Below, in pieces: positions 22,794 through 32,536 of a stretch of 64,000 bases of DNA. Every line of letters begins with the position of its first letter. Within the stretch, counting starts at the first letter, position 1. The notes beneath the pieces are model-generated. The model worked only from the letters and a program-made list of their open reading frames with translations. It ran no database searches and was not told the origin of the DNA. Origin of the DNA: Prorocentrum cordatum (lineage: Eukaryota > Sar > Dinophyceae > Prorocentrales > Prorocentraceae); assembly GCA_963575745.1 (NCBI GenBank), contig CAUYUJ010014615.1, forward strand, positions 658,980 through 722,979, in the 5' to 3' direction. Made by a program: the position numbers and the translations under genes.

Positions 22794-23064
22794 AACACAC
22801 AAATAAATACACACAAGTAACAGGATTCCCCATGGTCTCCCACGTTTTCTGGGCTCCTGTCTTCCCCACTTCCCGCAGTTTCCCATATGTTCTGGGGCAT
22901 CGATGATTCCTTGTGCCTGTGTGTGTTTTTTCCCCTCCGGAACCCGCACGTCCGCCATCCTTCGCTCAGTCCTCGACAGGTTCGGGCACACGCCCGCGGT
23001 CCTCGCCTCCTCCTGCGCCCGCACGGGGAGCGAGCCCGGCAGTGAGCGGGGAGGGCTCCTAACA

Positions 23065-23223
23065 GTAAGTCGGGCCTGTTCCCCGACGGGGGGATTTTCG
23101 ACGAACAATGCAAGATGCTCAAACAATACTCCAAAATGACCAAAAAATATTCAAACAATAGTCCCCAGACCATTTCTTGACTATCTTTGAATACCCCCCC
23201 TGTAGAGGGACAGGGCCGACTTA
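23065..23223 (+). mobile_element. Family A foldback element, near-perfect 9-bp target duplication
   Basis: CTCCTAACA (23056-23064) and ATCCTAACA (23224-23232) flank it, 8 of 9 matching. The ends are GTAAGTCGGGCCTGTTCC and GGACAGGGCCGACTTA. Confidence 0.85.
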
Positions 23224-23519
23224 ATCCTAACAAAGAACCTGCCCCTGCGATGGGAAAATCGCCCTTGGACATCGTCCAGAGACGAGCGCGTTCCAAGACT
23301 CGCAAAGCAGCTACTCGCAAATGGCCTGGATCCCCCGCGGGGGATCTGCGATAAATCAAATCAAGGCGGACATGTGTTTTTCGCACGCTTGCGAGTGGGC
23401 ACTTTGCGAGCAGTGGAACGCGCTGGGTAAGTCCAGAAGGCACCACGCTCCCACGCTGATGGCGGGCTCTGGAAACCCGCGCCAGGCCAAACATCTCTGA
23501 AGAACGCATTGTTTTACAC

Positions 23520-23625
23520 TTCCGCCAACTTCCGCCGGCCCTGCGTCAACTTCCACTAACGGAAGCGGCCTCGCTTTACGTCCGCTGGCCTTCCGCCGGC
23601 CTTCCGCCGGCCTTCCGTAAGCAAG
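23520..23625. repeat. Array of GGCCTTCCGCCGGCC units
   Basis: ACTTCCGCCAACTTCC, GGCCTTCCGCCGGCC and variants repeat about seven times. A smaller patch occurs at 55785-55825. No gene is supported from 23230 to 24640. Confidence 0.7.
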
Positions 23626-24654
23626 AGATGCCAGCCCCTTCGATCCTCGAAGGCGAAGCCCTGTCTGGAACGCCGCATACGTTGCCCATGTGGACCGTCG
23701 CCTTGACGCCCACCACCCCGCCAGACTCGGGCCGCTGCGACATCTGTAGACAGACGGCACCCGTCGCAGAGGCAGCAGACGGCCCCCGACACGTGCGAGC
23801 CATATCGCGCACCGCCGAGGGCAGAAGCCCCCGGTGCCGGCTGCGCCTGGACCACGCTTGCAGGCTCTGGGCCAGGCAGTGATCTGAACGGGGTTGCCCG
23901 TTTTCGTTCTGTCTTCGTGTTACCTCGCTTCGTCTTCATGCCGCCTTTGCTGCAGCCCGAGATCAAAACGAAAGCGGTCGAGATCGCTGAAAAAACACCG
24001 TCTGGCTCGAGCCCTGTCCTGCACGCGACAGGGGATGGCTCCACCCCTTGCTGCCCGCGGACGTGAGGGGGGAACACTCTGGTCGGACGGAAGGGGCGCT
24101 TAGAGAAGGGGGCGGGAGGGTTGGCGAATCAGCTCGCGCAGCTGGTCGCCCTAGCACCTCCCGCCAGAGGCGCCAATCTGTCAAGGAAGGCGCCCCGCGG
24201 TGGGGCCGAAACCAGCTGCGTGCCGCAGATGCACCCCTCCTTTCCCTATCCCCCCATGCCGTCCGTCCCGAATCAGGGGAGACTAGCTCGGGGGGGAAGC
24301 ATCGACATGGAATCGGCGATGCATCGTTGAGAGACCGGCGATAAGCCCCCGATGGCCAAGCCTGACGTTCCTGAGCGGAGTGGGCTATCGGGCCCCTCTT
24401 GGCGATGAACTGGCGATGGGGCGCCGATGGTTCCCCCCAAGAGCCCGTGCCCCCCTGTCGCTACCCCTGACGATGCTGTGTCTCGAGCGCGCTGGGCTGC
24501 ACACCCTCCCCAAGCCTTCGAGATCGCCTCTGACCAGGACGGCGGCGGCGGCACCCAGCGTCCGAAACCACGGCGAGCAAGAAGCGGCGTGGCCCCGGCT
24601 GCAGGATGCAGAGAACCGAGGGAGCTGCTGGCCGCCCTGATCCGTGTGTCGACG

Positions 24655-24865
24655 ACGACCACCACGGCGGCGGCGGCGGCGACGACGACAGCGGCGGCGG
24701 CGGCAGCGGCGGCAGCGGCGACGACAGCGGCGGCGGCGGCAGCGGCGACGACAGCTGCGGCAGCGGCGGCGGCGGCGGCGGCAGACGACAGCGGCAGTGC
24801 CGGCGACGACGACGACCACAGAGATGACGGCGGCAGCGCGGAGGCGGAGGCGGAGGCGGAGGGCG
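24655..24865. repeat. GGC/GAC triplet array
   Basis: CGGCGG, GACGAC and GCAGCGG triplets in mixed order, then GGAGGC. It lies just downstream (minus sense) of the PP2C stop, so it would be in that gene's 3' region. Confidence 0.85.
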
Positions 24866-24929
24866 AAGAGGAGGTCTGCCCGCGGCCGCCGCCAGGAGGC
24901 CCCGCCGTCGGCGCGGCCCCGCGGCGGGG

Positions 24930-24992
24930 TCACAGGAAGATCACGACGCAGCTGACGTTGTCGCTGGAGCCCCGCACCAGGGCCTCCTCCAC
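24930..24992 (-). CDS. Terminal exon of a PP2C-type protein phosphatase
   Basis: After a polypyrimidine-poor acceptor CCGCACAG the minus strand reads VEEALVRGSSDNVSCVVIFL followed by a stop. This is the C-terminal PP2C (PPM) signature, in which the Asp of GSxDN binds a catalytic metal and the last strand ends the phosphatase fold. PP2C enzymes remove phosphate from Ser/Thr using Mn or Mg. Only this exon is recognisable here; the preceding exons were not found in the adjacent 3 kb, which is minisatellite. Another PP2C exon on the same strand lies 25 kb upstream at 49851-49946. The two could belong to different genes, because ispE on the same strand lies between them. Confidence 0.6.
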   Translation of the reverse strand: MEEALVRGSSDNVSCVVIFL

Positions 24993-25079
24993 CTGTGCGG
25001 GGGCTGGGCCCGAGCGTCGAGGATCGGGGCCCCCTAAGCCCTGACGCGCCAGGCCAGGACATCCAACATCCCTCGAAAC

Positions 25080-25385
25080 CATTTGTCCCCCGACGGCGGC
25101 ACGAAACCAACTGTTTCCAACATCTTGTCCCCAAGAAGCTTCCAAGACGGCCCAAGAGAAGAGGCTCACAAGATGCGTCGAGGAAGCTCCCAATACAGCC
25201 TGAGAGTACACTAAGATGGCCCAAGAGGCCCCCAATACGCTTCAAAATACCGTCCAGTCCGAGAGACCACTTGGACGGCCCAGTGAGCCCCCAGGGCCCC
25301 AAAGACGACCTGAAAAGCCCCCAAGAGGCCCCCAAGACGGCCCAGGAGGGCCCCGAGACGGCCCAAGAAAATACAAAGACACCTT
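25080..25385. repeat. Degenerate AAGACGGCCCAAGAGG minisatellite, array 3
   Basis: Units such as AAGATGGCCCAAGAGGCCCC and CCCAAGACGGCCCAGGAGG, as in arrays 1, 2 and 4. Confidence 0.7.
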
Positions 25386-25429
25386 GAACATCTCATTCTG
25401 GCCAGCATACATCCCAAACAGTGCGTTCT

Positions 25430-25900
25430 CGAACTGTGGAGGTGAGAACTATGCGGTGTGAGCAATGTGGTGAACGGTGTGTGGTGTGAGCTGGCGAAGT
25501 GAAAGCTAAGCGATATAAGCTACGCGGTGTATGATATGTCGTATCAGATAGGTGGTGTGAACTGGAAGTGAAAATTTTGGTGTGGAAGCTACGGTGCGGG
25601 CGCGGCCGCAAGAAACCCTCGCAAGAAACCCAACCCTGAACACCCGCGCGCGAAGTGCACCGGAGGGGAAACCCGGAGCACTCTGAACGCAGCAGCTCCT
25701 TCAACGGCCGCGGGAAGTCGCCGCGCCGCGGGCGGAGCGAAGAAACCCATGATACCCTGACGAAACGCATATGGTTTCTTGATGCGCGCCCCCACTGTGT
25801 GTGATGTACGCTATGTTGTGTCATCGGTGCGGGGAGAGCTGCGTCGTGTAAGCTATGCGGTCTGAGGTGTGTGATGAAAGCTGTGCCGCGCGAGCATTAG
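25430..25900. repeat. Degenerate AAGCTATGCGGTGTGAG array, interrupted by a foldback element
   Basis: Short units (GCTACGCGGTGTATG, GTAAGCTATGCGGTCTGAG, GATGAAAGCTGTGCCG) recur on both sides of the insertion at 25595-25795. Confidence 0.7.
25595..25795. mobile_element. Foldback element (family D) inserted in a tandem array
   Basis: The left end GTGCGGGCGCGGCCGCAAGA and the inverted right end (GTGGGGGCGCGCATCAAGA on the minus strand) match over most positions. Inside, AAGAAACC/GGTTTCTT motifs repeat. No clear target duplication was found. Confidence 0.55.
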
Positions 25901-26078
25901 AGTACGGGCGCCCAAAAGGAGGCACGGGCCGCAGCGCGGCGCAGCCTGGGCATCACCACCCCGAGCGAATGGGACGCCAACGAGGCGCCCACGAGGTGGC
26001 GGCTTTTTGTTGCTGATTACTTGATATTTTTGTTTTAGGTGTATTATTTTTATGGCATCAAAAACAAAACAAACAACA

Positions 26079-26144
<66 letters not shown>
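26079..26144. repeat. (CAA)n microsatellite
   Basis: About 22 CAA triplets. A GACAGA/GAGAGA tract follows at 26437-26488. No gene seen between 25910 and 26540. Confidence 0.95.
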
Positions 26145-26145
<1 letters not shown>

Positions 26146-26544
26146 CATTTTACCCGAACGCTCAGTGTTCTCACCAGTGCCAGGGTTTTCATGCGACGCG
26201 AGACAATACCCCCACTTCGTGGGGGGGCAGTTCAAGCTCTACCAAATATCCAAACGACTCTTCGCGACCACCCAAACCCAGCTTCCCGCCCTATGACGTT
26301 GGGACACTTCACTTCGTGGCGTGCGGACGACCGTGGCTACTACACTGGCGTGGGGTACACACCCACAGAACTTGGTCACTTATTCGGGGCGCGCGTGTGC
26401 CCAGCATCCTGCAATTGTGACATACAATACATGACACAGACAGACAGAGAGAGAGACAGAGAGCAGACAGAGAGAGAGACAGAGAGAGCGGAGTTGGTCA
26501 CATTTTTGGGGCAAGTTCCTGAGATCGTCGTGTTTTTTGTTGGT

Positions 26545-27115
26545 CTTGCGCGCGCGAATGTCCACTTTACTTTTTTTTGCAAGGGAGTATTGAAATTTGA
26601 TTATGTTAGAACAAGAAAAAGTAGCTCGCGCGAGCTCATGTAACATAAATGTTGAAAAACCATTGGTTTTGTGGGAGTCGGACAGCGCGCGCGGGATGAA
26701 ATTTGGACATTTTTTTTTGAAAAACCATTGGGTTTTTGATGTTTTTATGTTGAAATCGTTACGAAACCTAAGGTTCTGGAAGGATTTCGTCTTGCGCGCG
26801 CGAATGTCCACTTTACCTTATTTTTTGCAAGGGATTATTGAAATTTGATTATGTTAGAACAAGAAAAAGTAGCTCGCGCGAGCTCATGTAACATAAATGT
26901 TGAAAAACCATTGGTTTTGTGGGATTCGGACAGCGCGCGCGGAAGGACATTTTGACAATTTTTTCTTAAAAAACCATTGGGTTTTTGATGTTTTTATGTT
27001 AAAATCGTTACGAAACCTAAGGTTTTGGAAGGATTTCGTCTTGCGCGCACGAATGTCCACTTTACCTTATTTTTTGCAAGGGATTCTTGCAATTTGATCA
27101 AGTAAGAACAAGAAT
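26545..27115. repeat. AT-rich tandem repeat with 246-249-bp period, 2.3 copies
   Basis: CTTGCGCGCGCGAATGTCC starts units at 26545, 26791 and 27040. Each has GCTCGCGCGAGC, a palindrome, and AAAAACCATTGGNTTTT repeated twice. Copies are over 90 percent alike. The low GC differs sharply from the surroundings. Confidence 0.9.
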
Positions 27116-27297
27116 TTTCATTTTCTATTGTTTTTTGCAAGGGAAAACGGCGTCAACAAAACAACCGGATCCGGACACAATCCACTTTTCTGAAGCTTTC
27201 GCGAAAAAATGATGAAAATGTAGCTGCGGCCTAGGCGCGGCGCAGAGGTCGCGCACCAGGGGTCCCAACAATAATTATTCTTAAGAAGAAATAATGT

Positions 27298-27299
27298 TC

Positions 27300-27376
<77 letters not shown>
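27298..27376. repeat. (CAA)n microsatellite
   Basis: About 26 CAA triplets followed by a short C run and A run. Confidence 0.95.
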
Positions 27377-27609
27377 CCCCCCCCCAAAAAAAAAACGTGG
27401 GGCGCCCGCGAGCCGGATCGGGCGGCAGCGTGGCGCAACCTCGGCCACCGGGTGCCCTGCTGGGCGGCGCGGGCTGCAGCGTGGGCGAACACCCAGCATG
27501 CGAGTAGATTACCCCCAACGAAGCGAGAAGAAGAACAAAAAAAAGCCTGGCGAATGACCCAATCATATGCAGGTGTGAGTGCTATCGTTGTGCGCATTGC
27601 CTTCGGTGG

Positions 27610-28080
27610 AGCCCAACGTGCGGCCGCGAAAGGTGTGAGAGGTGCGCCGAAGTGGGTAGCGGGACGCACGTGGACGCAGCCAGCTGGGCGTTAGGTGGAG
27701 CTCCCTATGGGGCCACGAAACGTGGAAGGGGCATGCCGAACTGGGTAGCGGGGACGCATGCGGCCGCAGCCACTGGGGCCTTAGGTGGAGCTGCCTACAG
27801 GACCACGAAACGTGGGAGGGGTGTGCAGAAATGGGTGGCGGGGACGCGTGCGGCCGCAGCCATTGGGGCCTTAGGTAGAGCTCCCTATGGGGCCACGAAA
27901 CGCGTGAGGGGTGTGCTGAAATGGGTGGCGGGGTCGCACGCGGCCGCAGCCACTGGGGCCTTCGGTGGAGCTCCCTATGGGGCCACGAAACGCGTGAGGG
28001 GTGTGCTGAAATGGGTGGCGGGGTCGCACGCGGCCGCAGCCACTAGGGCCTTCGGTGGAGCTCCGGCGCTGTCTCTTCAA
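27610..28080 (+). repeat. 90-bp tandem repeat, open in one frame as a 30-residue repeat
   Basis: Units begin at about 27701, 27791, 27881 and 27971 (CTCCCTATGGGGCCACGAAA and variants). On the plus strand one frame is open from 27652 to 28206, reading GGAPYGATKR, VRGVLKWVAG and SHAAAATGAF per unit, followed by a non-repetitive tail to a stop. Since 90 is divisible by three the frame is kept automatically, so coding is not proven. The last two units are almost identical, showing recent duplication. No signal peptide or known domain was recognised. Confidence 0.6.
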
Positions 28081-28657
28081 AACGAAGAGCCAACACCACA
28101 GGATGGCTGGGAACCTGAGTACGAGCACGGTTGGAGGAGTAAGAAGTCGCTGACTCTGAGACGTCTGGGGGCATCCAGGAAGCCACCGAGAAGCGCCCGA
28201 GATTGAGCATTATACGCAAAGGCTGTTGTGTTACATGCGAGCCCCGAGGACAAAATTTTGGCTACATGAGCAGATCCTAAGTTTCGGTTTGACAACTGCT
28301 CCTCCTCTTTGCTCTGGTGAATGCTCCTCCACTTCCATGATAAAGGCAACTCGCCTGAGCATTGTTGCCAGTTCGGCTTTTAAGGAGACGCGAACAATCA
28401 AGAATGCCATAAGACACGCGTCCACAAGACACAGATAGATACCGGACATGGCGACTGAGCGTGAGACCCAGCAAAAAGGTGAGTGAGGCACCAGTCGCAG
28501 CATGGGCTGGTGGGGACACGCGAAGCGTCTAGAATAAAAGAACCAGCCTGTATCGCTGAACTCGGATGGGTCTCACTTTTAAGGCACTCGCGCAAAATTC
28601 ACACTGCTCTGTGAAGCATCGCGGCGCTCACAGGAGCACCGAAGCTACACACGCTGA

Positions 28658-30801
28658 TCAAGCGGCTGAGGCAGCGTACCACTCGTCCATGGACTCCCGA
28701 CGAAGCAGCTGCGTACGCCAGATGCCTTCGATGTTGAATTTCGCCTTGATCGCATCCTTGAAGCCCTCCTCCCCCCCTGCTGGCTCGCCCAAACAGTAAA
28801 TGGTTGAACCAGAGCCGGACATGAGCACTGCCTTGAAGCCGAAATCTGCAGATTCCAGAGCAGCCTTCAGCTCGCCGAGGTTGGGTTCAACTTCAAAAGC
28901 AGGCTGCTCGAGATCATTGATCCAAAGACCGTGATCGGTGCCCTTCTCCTGGAACGCACTGAGGAGCTCGTCGGGGTCGACGGTGCTCAACGCGTCGTAG
29001 TCCAGAGCCTTAAAAATACTTCCTGTGGATAGGCCATACGCAGGTTTCACAAGGTACACCGCCAGGTTCGCTGTGCCCTTGAGCGGCCCCACTGGCGTGA
29101 CAATCTCGCCGCGGCCGGTGCAATAAGCCGTGCCCTGCGACAGAAAGAACGTGGCGTCAGAACCTATGACAGGGTCGTCGGCCCACTGGATAAGCTTAAG
29201 TCGGGCGTGTCCCCCTACAGGGGGATTTTCGACGAAAAACAAAAAATACTCAAAAAATACTCCAAGATGGTCAAAAAATATTCAAAAAATGGTCACCTGA
29301 CTATTTCTTGACTATTTTTGAATATTCCTCCTGTAGAGGGACAGGCCCGACTTAAGGATAAGCTCCTCTGGCGAGGCGGGGCGTCCACAGAGCGCGTTGG
29401 CCCCGAAGAAAGCCGCCGCCGCGTTGCTGCTTCCGCCGCCCATGCCGGCCTGAGCCGGCGTGTTCTTCTGCAGGTCCATCTTGAAGAAGCGCTGCACACC
29501 GCTTTTCTCCCGGAAAAGCTTCAGCGCGCGGACAACCAGGTTCGACTCGTCGGTCGGGACACCTGGCAGGTTGCACTTAAGCTCGTCCTTTGTCGCGGTA
29601 GTGGGGAGCACCTCCAGGTCGAGCGTGTCTCCGAAGGATACTGTATGAAACAATGACGCCAGGTCATGGTACCCGTCTGGCCGCTTCCTGATGATGCCAG
29701 AGGAAGAAAAAACTGCAAAACATCAACTTTCGACGGTCCACGCGGATTTCTTGAATCTGCGCCGGACGCACCTCACTGGCGCGCGCAGCGCGCCAGGGAC
29801 TGCGCTGGAGGCGCCGCCAGGAGGGCCCAGCGCAGGTCCAAGAAATCCTCGCGGACCGTCGAAAATCTAATTACCTTTACGCAGCTGTTCCTTCTTCGAG
29901 ATGCGGAGGAAGAGGTTCACCTTCGCCGGAGAGAACAGCTTCATGGACGCGCCCGCGGCGACCTCGTCGCCGCCAGCCTGCCGGCCTGGCGCGGCTCGGG
30001 CACGCCCCGAACGCCAGCTGGCGGCGCCCGCCAGCGCCCCGGCCCCAGCACAGGAGAAAAGGCTGGCAGCGGCGCCCTCCGCCAGAAGCCCCCGCGAGGC
30101 CGCCGGGCGCCGCGCGGGCCCGGCCGCGGGCGCCCGTGCGGTGGCCACCCGGCCCTGCACGGTTTCCCCCGGGGCCGTAGGCGACCCGAGGACGAGGAGG
30201 AGGAGGAGGAGGAGGAGGAGGAGGAGGAGGACAGGGAGGAGGAGGAGGAGGAGAAAGGGGAGGAGGCAAGCTAGGTGCGCTCGCGTCATATCTGACATCC
30301 TACCCCTCCCTCCCATCCCTTACCATGGCGTAGATCCCCTCTCTACTCGCACAGTCGAATGTCGAACAGGGCAATGATCCCGAAAGGGTACGCGATGCAT
30401 TGTAGAGCACGGCATGGCATGGCGTAGAAGAGCACCGCAAAGCGTAGTATGTCACAGCATGGCGTGGCGTGGCGTAGTGAAGAATTGCATCACTAAGCTT
30501 TGCAACGCAAAGCATGGCATCGCACAGCGGCCCCGAACATAACATTGCATAGCATGGCGTGGCACGGGAAATGAGTGGAAGCGAGTCGAAACGAGCGGAA
30601 GCGCGGAAATGAGGCCAGCGCTGCAGCGGGAGCACGATTCGGAACGAGCGGAAGCACGGAAATGAGGCCAGCGCTGCAGCAGGAGCACGATTCGGAACGA
30701 GCGGGGCCCGAAAATGAGGCTGGCGCCCCAGCGAGAGCAGCATTTTGAAAAAAATGCAAGCGAAAACCCAACTCCGGGGAAACCTGTGTTAAATATTTAT
30801 A

Positions 30802-30841
<40 letters not shown>

Positions 30842-31229
30842 TCTATATATAAACACCAAAAAAACTACGCGGGGGGTCGGACACTTTCAAACCGTCATCA
30901 GGGGAAGAGGGAGAGTAGTATTCATCTTGAGTAATTGTAAGAGAGGAGGAGGAGGAGGAGGAGAGGAGGAGGAGGAGGAGGAGGAGGAGGAGGAGAGAGG
31001 AGGAGGAGGAGGAGGAGGAGGAGGAGGGAGGAGGAGGAGGAGGAGGAGGAGGAGGAGAGAGTAGGAGGACGGGTCGACTAAGCCCTTCGGAGAAACGCTC
31101 CACCAGGCCCCGCTGCGGCGCCGCCGCGAACACCGCTGGGGCCCTGCGGGCAGCCAGCGCCGACAGCGCCACCGCCCCCAGCAGCTGGCAGGCACGGGCC
31201 AAGGGCGGGCCTCCGCGCCTGCGGCGCAT
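28658..31229 (-). CDS. ispE: Plastid-targeted 4-diphosphocytidyl-2-C-methyl-D-erythritol kinase, four coding exons
   Basis: IspE phosphorylates CDP-methylerythritol with ATP in the plastid MEP isoprenoid pathway. Proposed exons are 31229-31104, 30154-29875, 29712-29363 and 29194-28658, giving 430 residues. Exon 1 starts at an ATG and has an Arg-rich start, a hydrophobic core (LLGAVALSALAA) and RRAPAVFAAAPQ. This is a signal peptide followed by the FVAP-like start of a transit peptide, as in peridinin dinoflagellates. The kinase has the three GHMP motifs: SPAKVNLFLRI (exon 2), AGMGGGSSNAAAA (exon 3) and LMSGSGSTIYCLG (exon 4). RPDGYHDLASLFHTVSFGD and GTAYCTGRGEIV are also conserved. Introns 1 and 2 have GT-AG sites. 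Intron 3 is less certain: a GC-AG choice (29346-29215) also keeps the frame and adds 12 residues. Residues KEQLRKVFSSSGII at the exon 2/3 join look like an insertion relative to usual IspE. Confidence 0.85.
29195..29362 (-). other. ispE intron 3, created by a family A element
   Basis: The 168-bp interval is one 159-bp family A element plus one copy of its 9-bp target duplication. Removing it joins PEEL to IQWADDPVIGSDATFF, restoring the conserved IspE sequence with no change. The implied boundaries would be CT-AG, which is not canonical. A GC-AG pair inside the element also works and would leave extra residues encoded by its ends. Confidence 0.65.
29197..29355 (-). mobile_element. Family A element inside the ispE coding sequence
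   Basis: GGATAAGCT flanks it exactly at 29188-29196 and 29356-29364 (plus strand). The ends are TAAGTCGGGCGTGTCC and GGACAGGCCCGACTTAA, with an A/T-rich interior of GACTATTT and AAAAATACTC motifs. It carries in-frame stops on the ispE strand, so it must be removed from the mRNA or the gene is dead. Confidence 0.95.
29713..29874 (-). other. ispE intron 2 (GT-AG) filled by a family B hairpin element
   Basis: The donor is AAAG/GTAATTAG and the acceptor is TTTTGCAG/TTTTTT, read on the minus strand. Almost the whole intron is one inverted repeat: CGACGGTCCNCGNGGATTTC starts both arms, and the centre has GGCGCGC/GCGCGCC. The intron is 162 bp, phase 1. Confidence 0.75.
29728..29866 (-). mobile_element. 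Family B foldback element
   Basis: Arms start AACTTTCGACGGTCCACGCG on the plus strand and AAAATTTTCGACGG-type on the other side after the complement of GATTTTCGACGGTCC. The central hairpin is CTGGCGCGCGCAGCGCGCCAG-like; GGCGCGC and GCGCGCC are its arms. Related copies are at 46045-46170, 46520-46680 and, more diverged, 33845-33990. Confidence 0.7.
30195..30262. repeat. (GGA)n core inside ispE intron 1
   Basis: Purine triplet repeat next to the right-hand family C end. A second GGA array at 30945-31065 adjoins the left-hand end, so one long (GGA)n core may have been split by later insertions. Confidence 0.85.
30370..30575. repeat. Degenerate GCATGGC/GCGTAGC array
   Basis: Five- to six-base units (GGCATGGC, GGCGTAG, GCATCAC, GCAAAGC) fill about 200 bp inside intron 1. 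Confidence 0.75.
30602..30745. repeat. 53-bp tandem repeat, about 2.6 copies
   Basis: GGAAATGAGGCCAGCGCTGC starts at 30606 and again at 30659; a diverged third copy starts near 30712. An AT dinucleotide tract follows at 30807-30856. Confidence 0.85.
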
Positions 31230-31324
31230 TGGGCCCCCTGCGCGCTCTTCGGCTGCGGGGGCGGCGCGCAGGGCTGGGGGCCAAAAGGGGGCTGCACAAG
31301 AGTGTCTCTGGTTCTGCCCCTATC

Positions 31325-31452
31325 CTGCACGGTTTCCCCGGGGCCGTAGGCGACCCGAGGAGGAGGAGGAGGAGGAGGAGGAGGAGGAGGAGGAGGAGGA
31401 CGACGACGAGGAGGAGGACGGGTCGCCTTAGCCCTTCGGAGAAACCCTCCAC
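31325..31452 (-). other. Probable 5' UTR intron of ispE, a short family C element
   Basis: Same boundary pattern as intron 1: GACAGG/GTGGAGGGTTTCTCC at the donor and GGGGAAACCGTGCAG/GATAGG at the acceptor, 128 bp. Between the inverted ends is only a (CCT)n core (GGA on the plus strand). It lies upstream of the ispE ATG at 31229, so it would remove untranslated sequence. Confidence 0.6.
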
Positions 31453-31639
31453 CCTGTCCCTGTCCTCGGTGCCGCCAACCAGCTGCTCATCGTCGAATTC
31501 TTCGGCGTCTGAGCGTCTCTCCCTCATTCCTCTCGTCGGCCTCCCCCCTCCATCCGTGCACGCGGGCCAATTCGCTAGTTAGTGCCCCTACCTTGCTGTT
31601 ACGCTGGTGCGGATTGCCGCTTACACGATCGCCTGACCC

Positions 31640-31985
31640 TCGCTCGCCGCCGATTGATGCAGACCCCGCGCCAGCCGCCAGCAGGGCCGCGCGGCAGGCA
31701 GCACTCCGGGCGCTCCCGGGGGGCACCCGAACGCCCCCGTCGACGGGGGGCCCTCGCGGAGGGGCGGCGCCCAGGTGCTTTGATCGGGGGCGCGCAAACA
31801 TGGATTAGCGATCCATGGATTTGGCGCCCGGTCGCCTAATCCATGGATCGGGGGAGGTGCCCTCCCCAAAATGCGGCCGATGCCGCCTCGCTCGGCGTCG
31901 GAAATCGGCGATTTGCCATGGAAACGGGATCCGTCGCTAATCCACGTCCCCTTGATCCATTTTTGCGACGGTCGGAGGCCCGTGG
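31640..31985. repeat. Dispersed repeat with palindromic ATGGATTAGCGATCCAT
   Basis: 31795-31865 has ATGGATTAGCGATCCATGGA, TTTGGCGCCC and CTAATCCATGGATCGGGG. Related blocks occur at 17640-17770 and 52670-52835. No gene is recognised from 31460 to 34320 apart from mobile elements. Confidence 0.6.
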
Positions 31986-32022
31986 AGGGCGACAGGAGGC
32001 TGAAAGACAGTCGGACCCAGGA

Positions 32023-32167
32023 TTAGGTCGAGCATGTCCCCTTTGGACGAGAAAAGAAAAATACGCAAAACAAAAAATGCAACATAGTCAAACAAGAATC
32101 CAAAAATCGTCCCCAGACTATTTTTTCCTATTTGAATATTCCTCCTGTAGAGGGACAGGCCCGACTT
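32023..32167 (+). mobile_element. Family A foldback element, near-perfect 9-bp target duplication
   Basis: GACCCAGGA (32014-32022) and GACCCAAGA (32168-32176) flank it. A larger direct repeat, GAGGCTGAAANACAGTCGG then ACCCAGGA, also occurs on both sides (31994 and 32175), so the site lay in a small tandem duplication. Confidence 0.85.
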
Positions 32168-32505
32168 GACCCAAGAGGCTGAAATACAGTCGGACCCAGG
32201 ACAGAAGAGCATCCTTCAAGAACACGAGACCCTCCGCCGGCCCAAGCTGAAGAGCACTCGAGGGCGCCCTCCCCCAGGATGCACAAGGACATCCAACAAG
32301 AACGAGGAACCTCAGGGTACCCTCCCTGAACCGACCTCGACCCTCTGCCTCGGCCCGACCGTGAGGGCCACCCTGGCTCCCCTCGGCCCCGAGAGGCTCC
32401 CAGGAGGCCCACGAGAGGCCCCCGAGAGGCCCAGGCATTCCTCCCCGGAGGCCCCCGAGAGCCCTCCGAAGATGCCCCAAGAAGCATCCCTCTGGCCCGC
32501 GTCAG

Positions 32506-32509
<4 letters not shown>

Positions 32510-32536
<27 letters not shown>

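Larger units (their letters stand above)
30155..31103 (-). other. ispE intron 1 (GT-AG), 949 bp, bounded by family C ends
   Basis: The donor side is GGCCTG/GTGGAGCGTTTCTCC and the acceptor side is GGGGAAACCGTGCAG/GGCCGG. The phase is 0, and the frame is restored exactly. The two inverted ends GTTTCTCCGAAGGGCT and CGGCCCCGGGGGAAAC lie immediately inside the splice sites. The interior holds (GGA)n arrays, a GCATGGC array, a 53-bp tandem repeat and an AT tract. Confidence 0.75.

Noticed and set aside
26597-27097. Two similar short ORFs (FLKNHWVFDVFMLKSLRNL)
   Set aside because: They are the same frame in two units of the 246-bp tandem repeat, and the units differ by indels that break the frame elsewhere.
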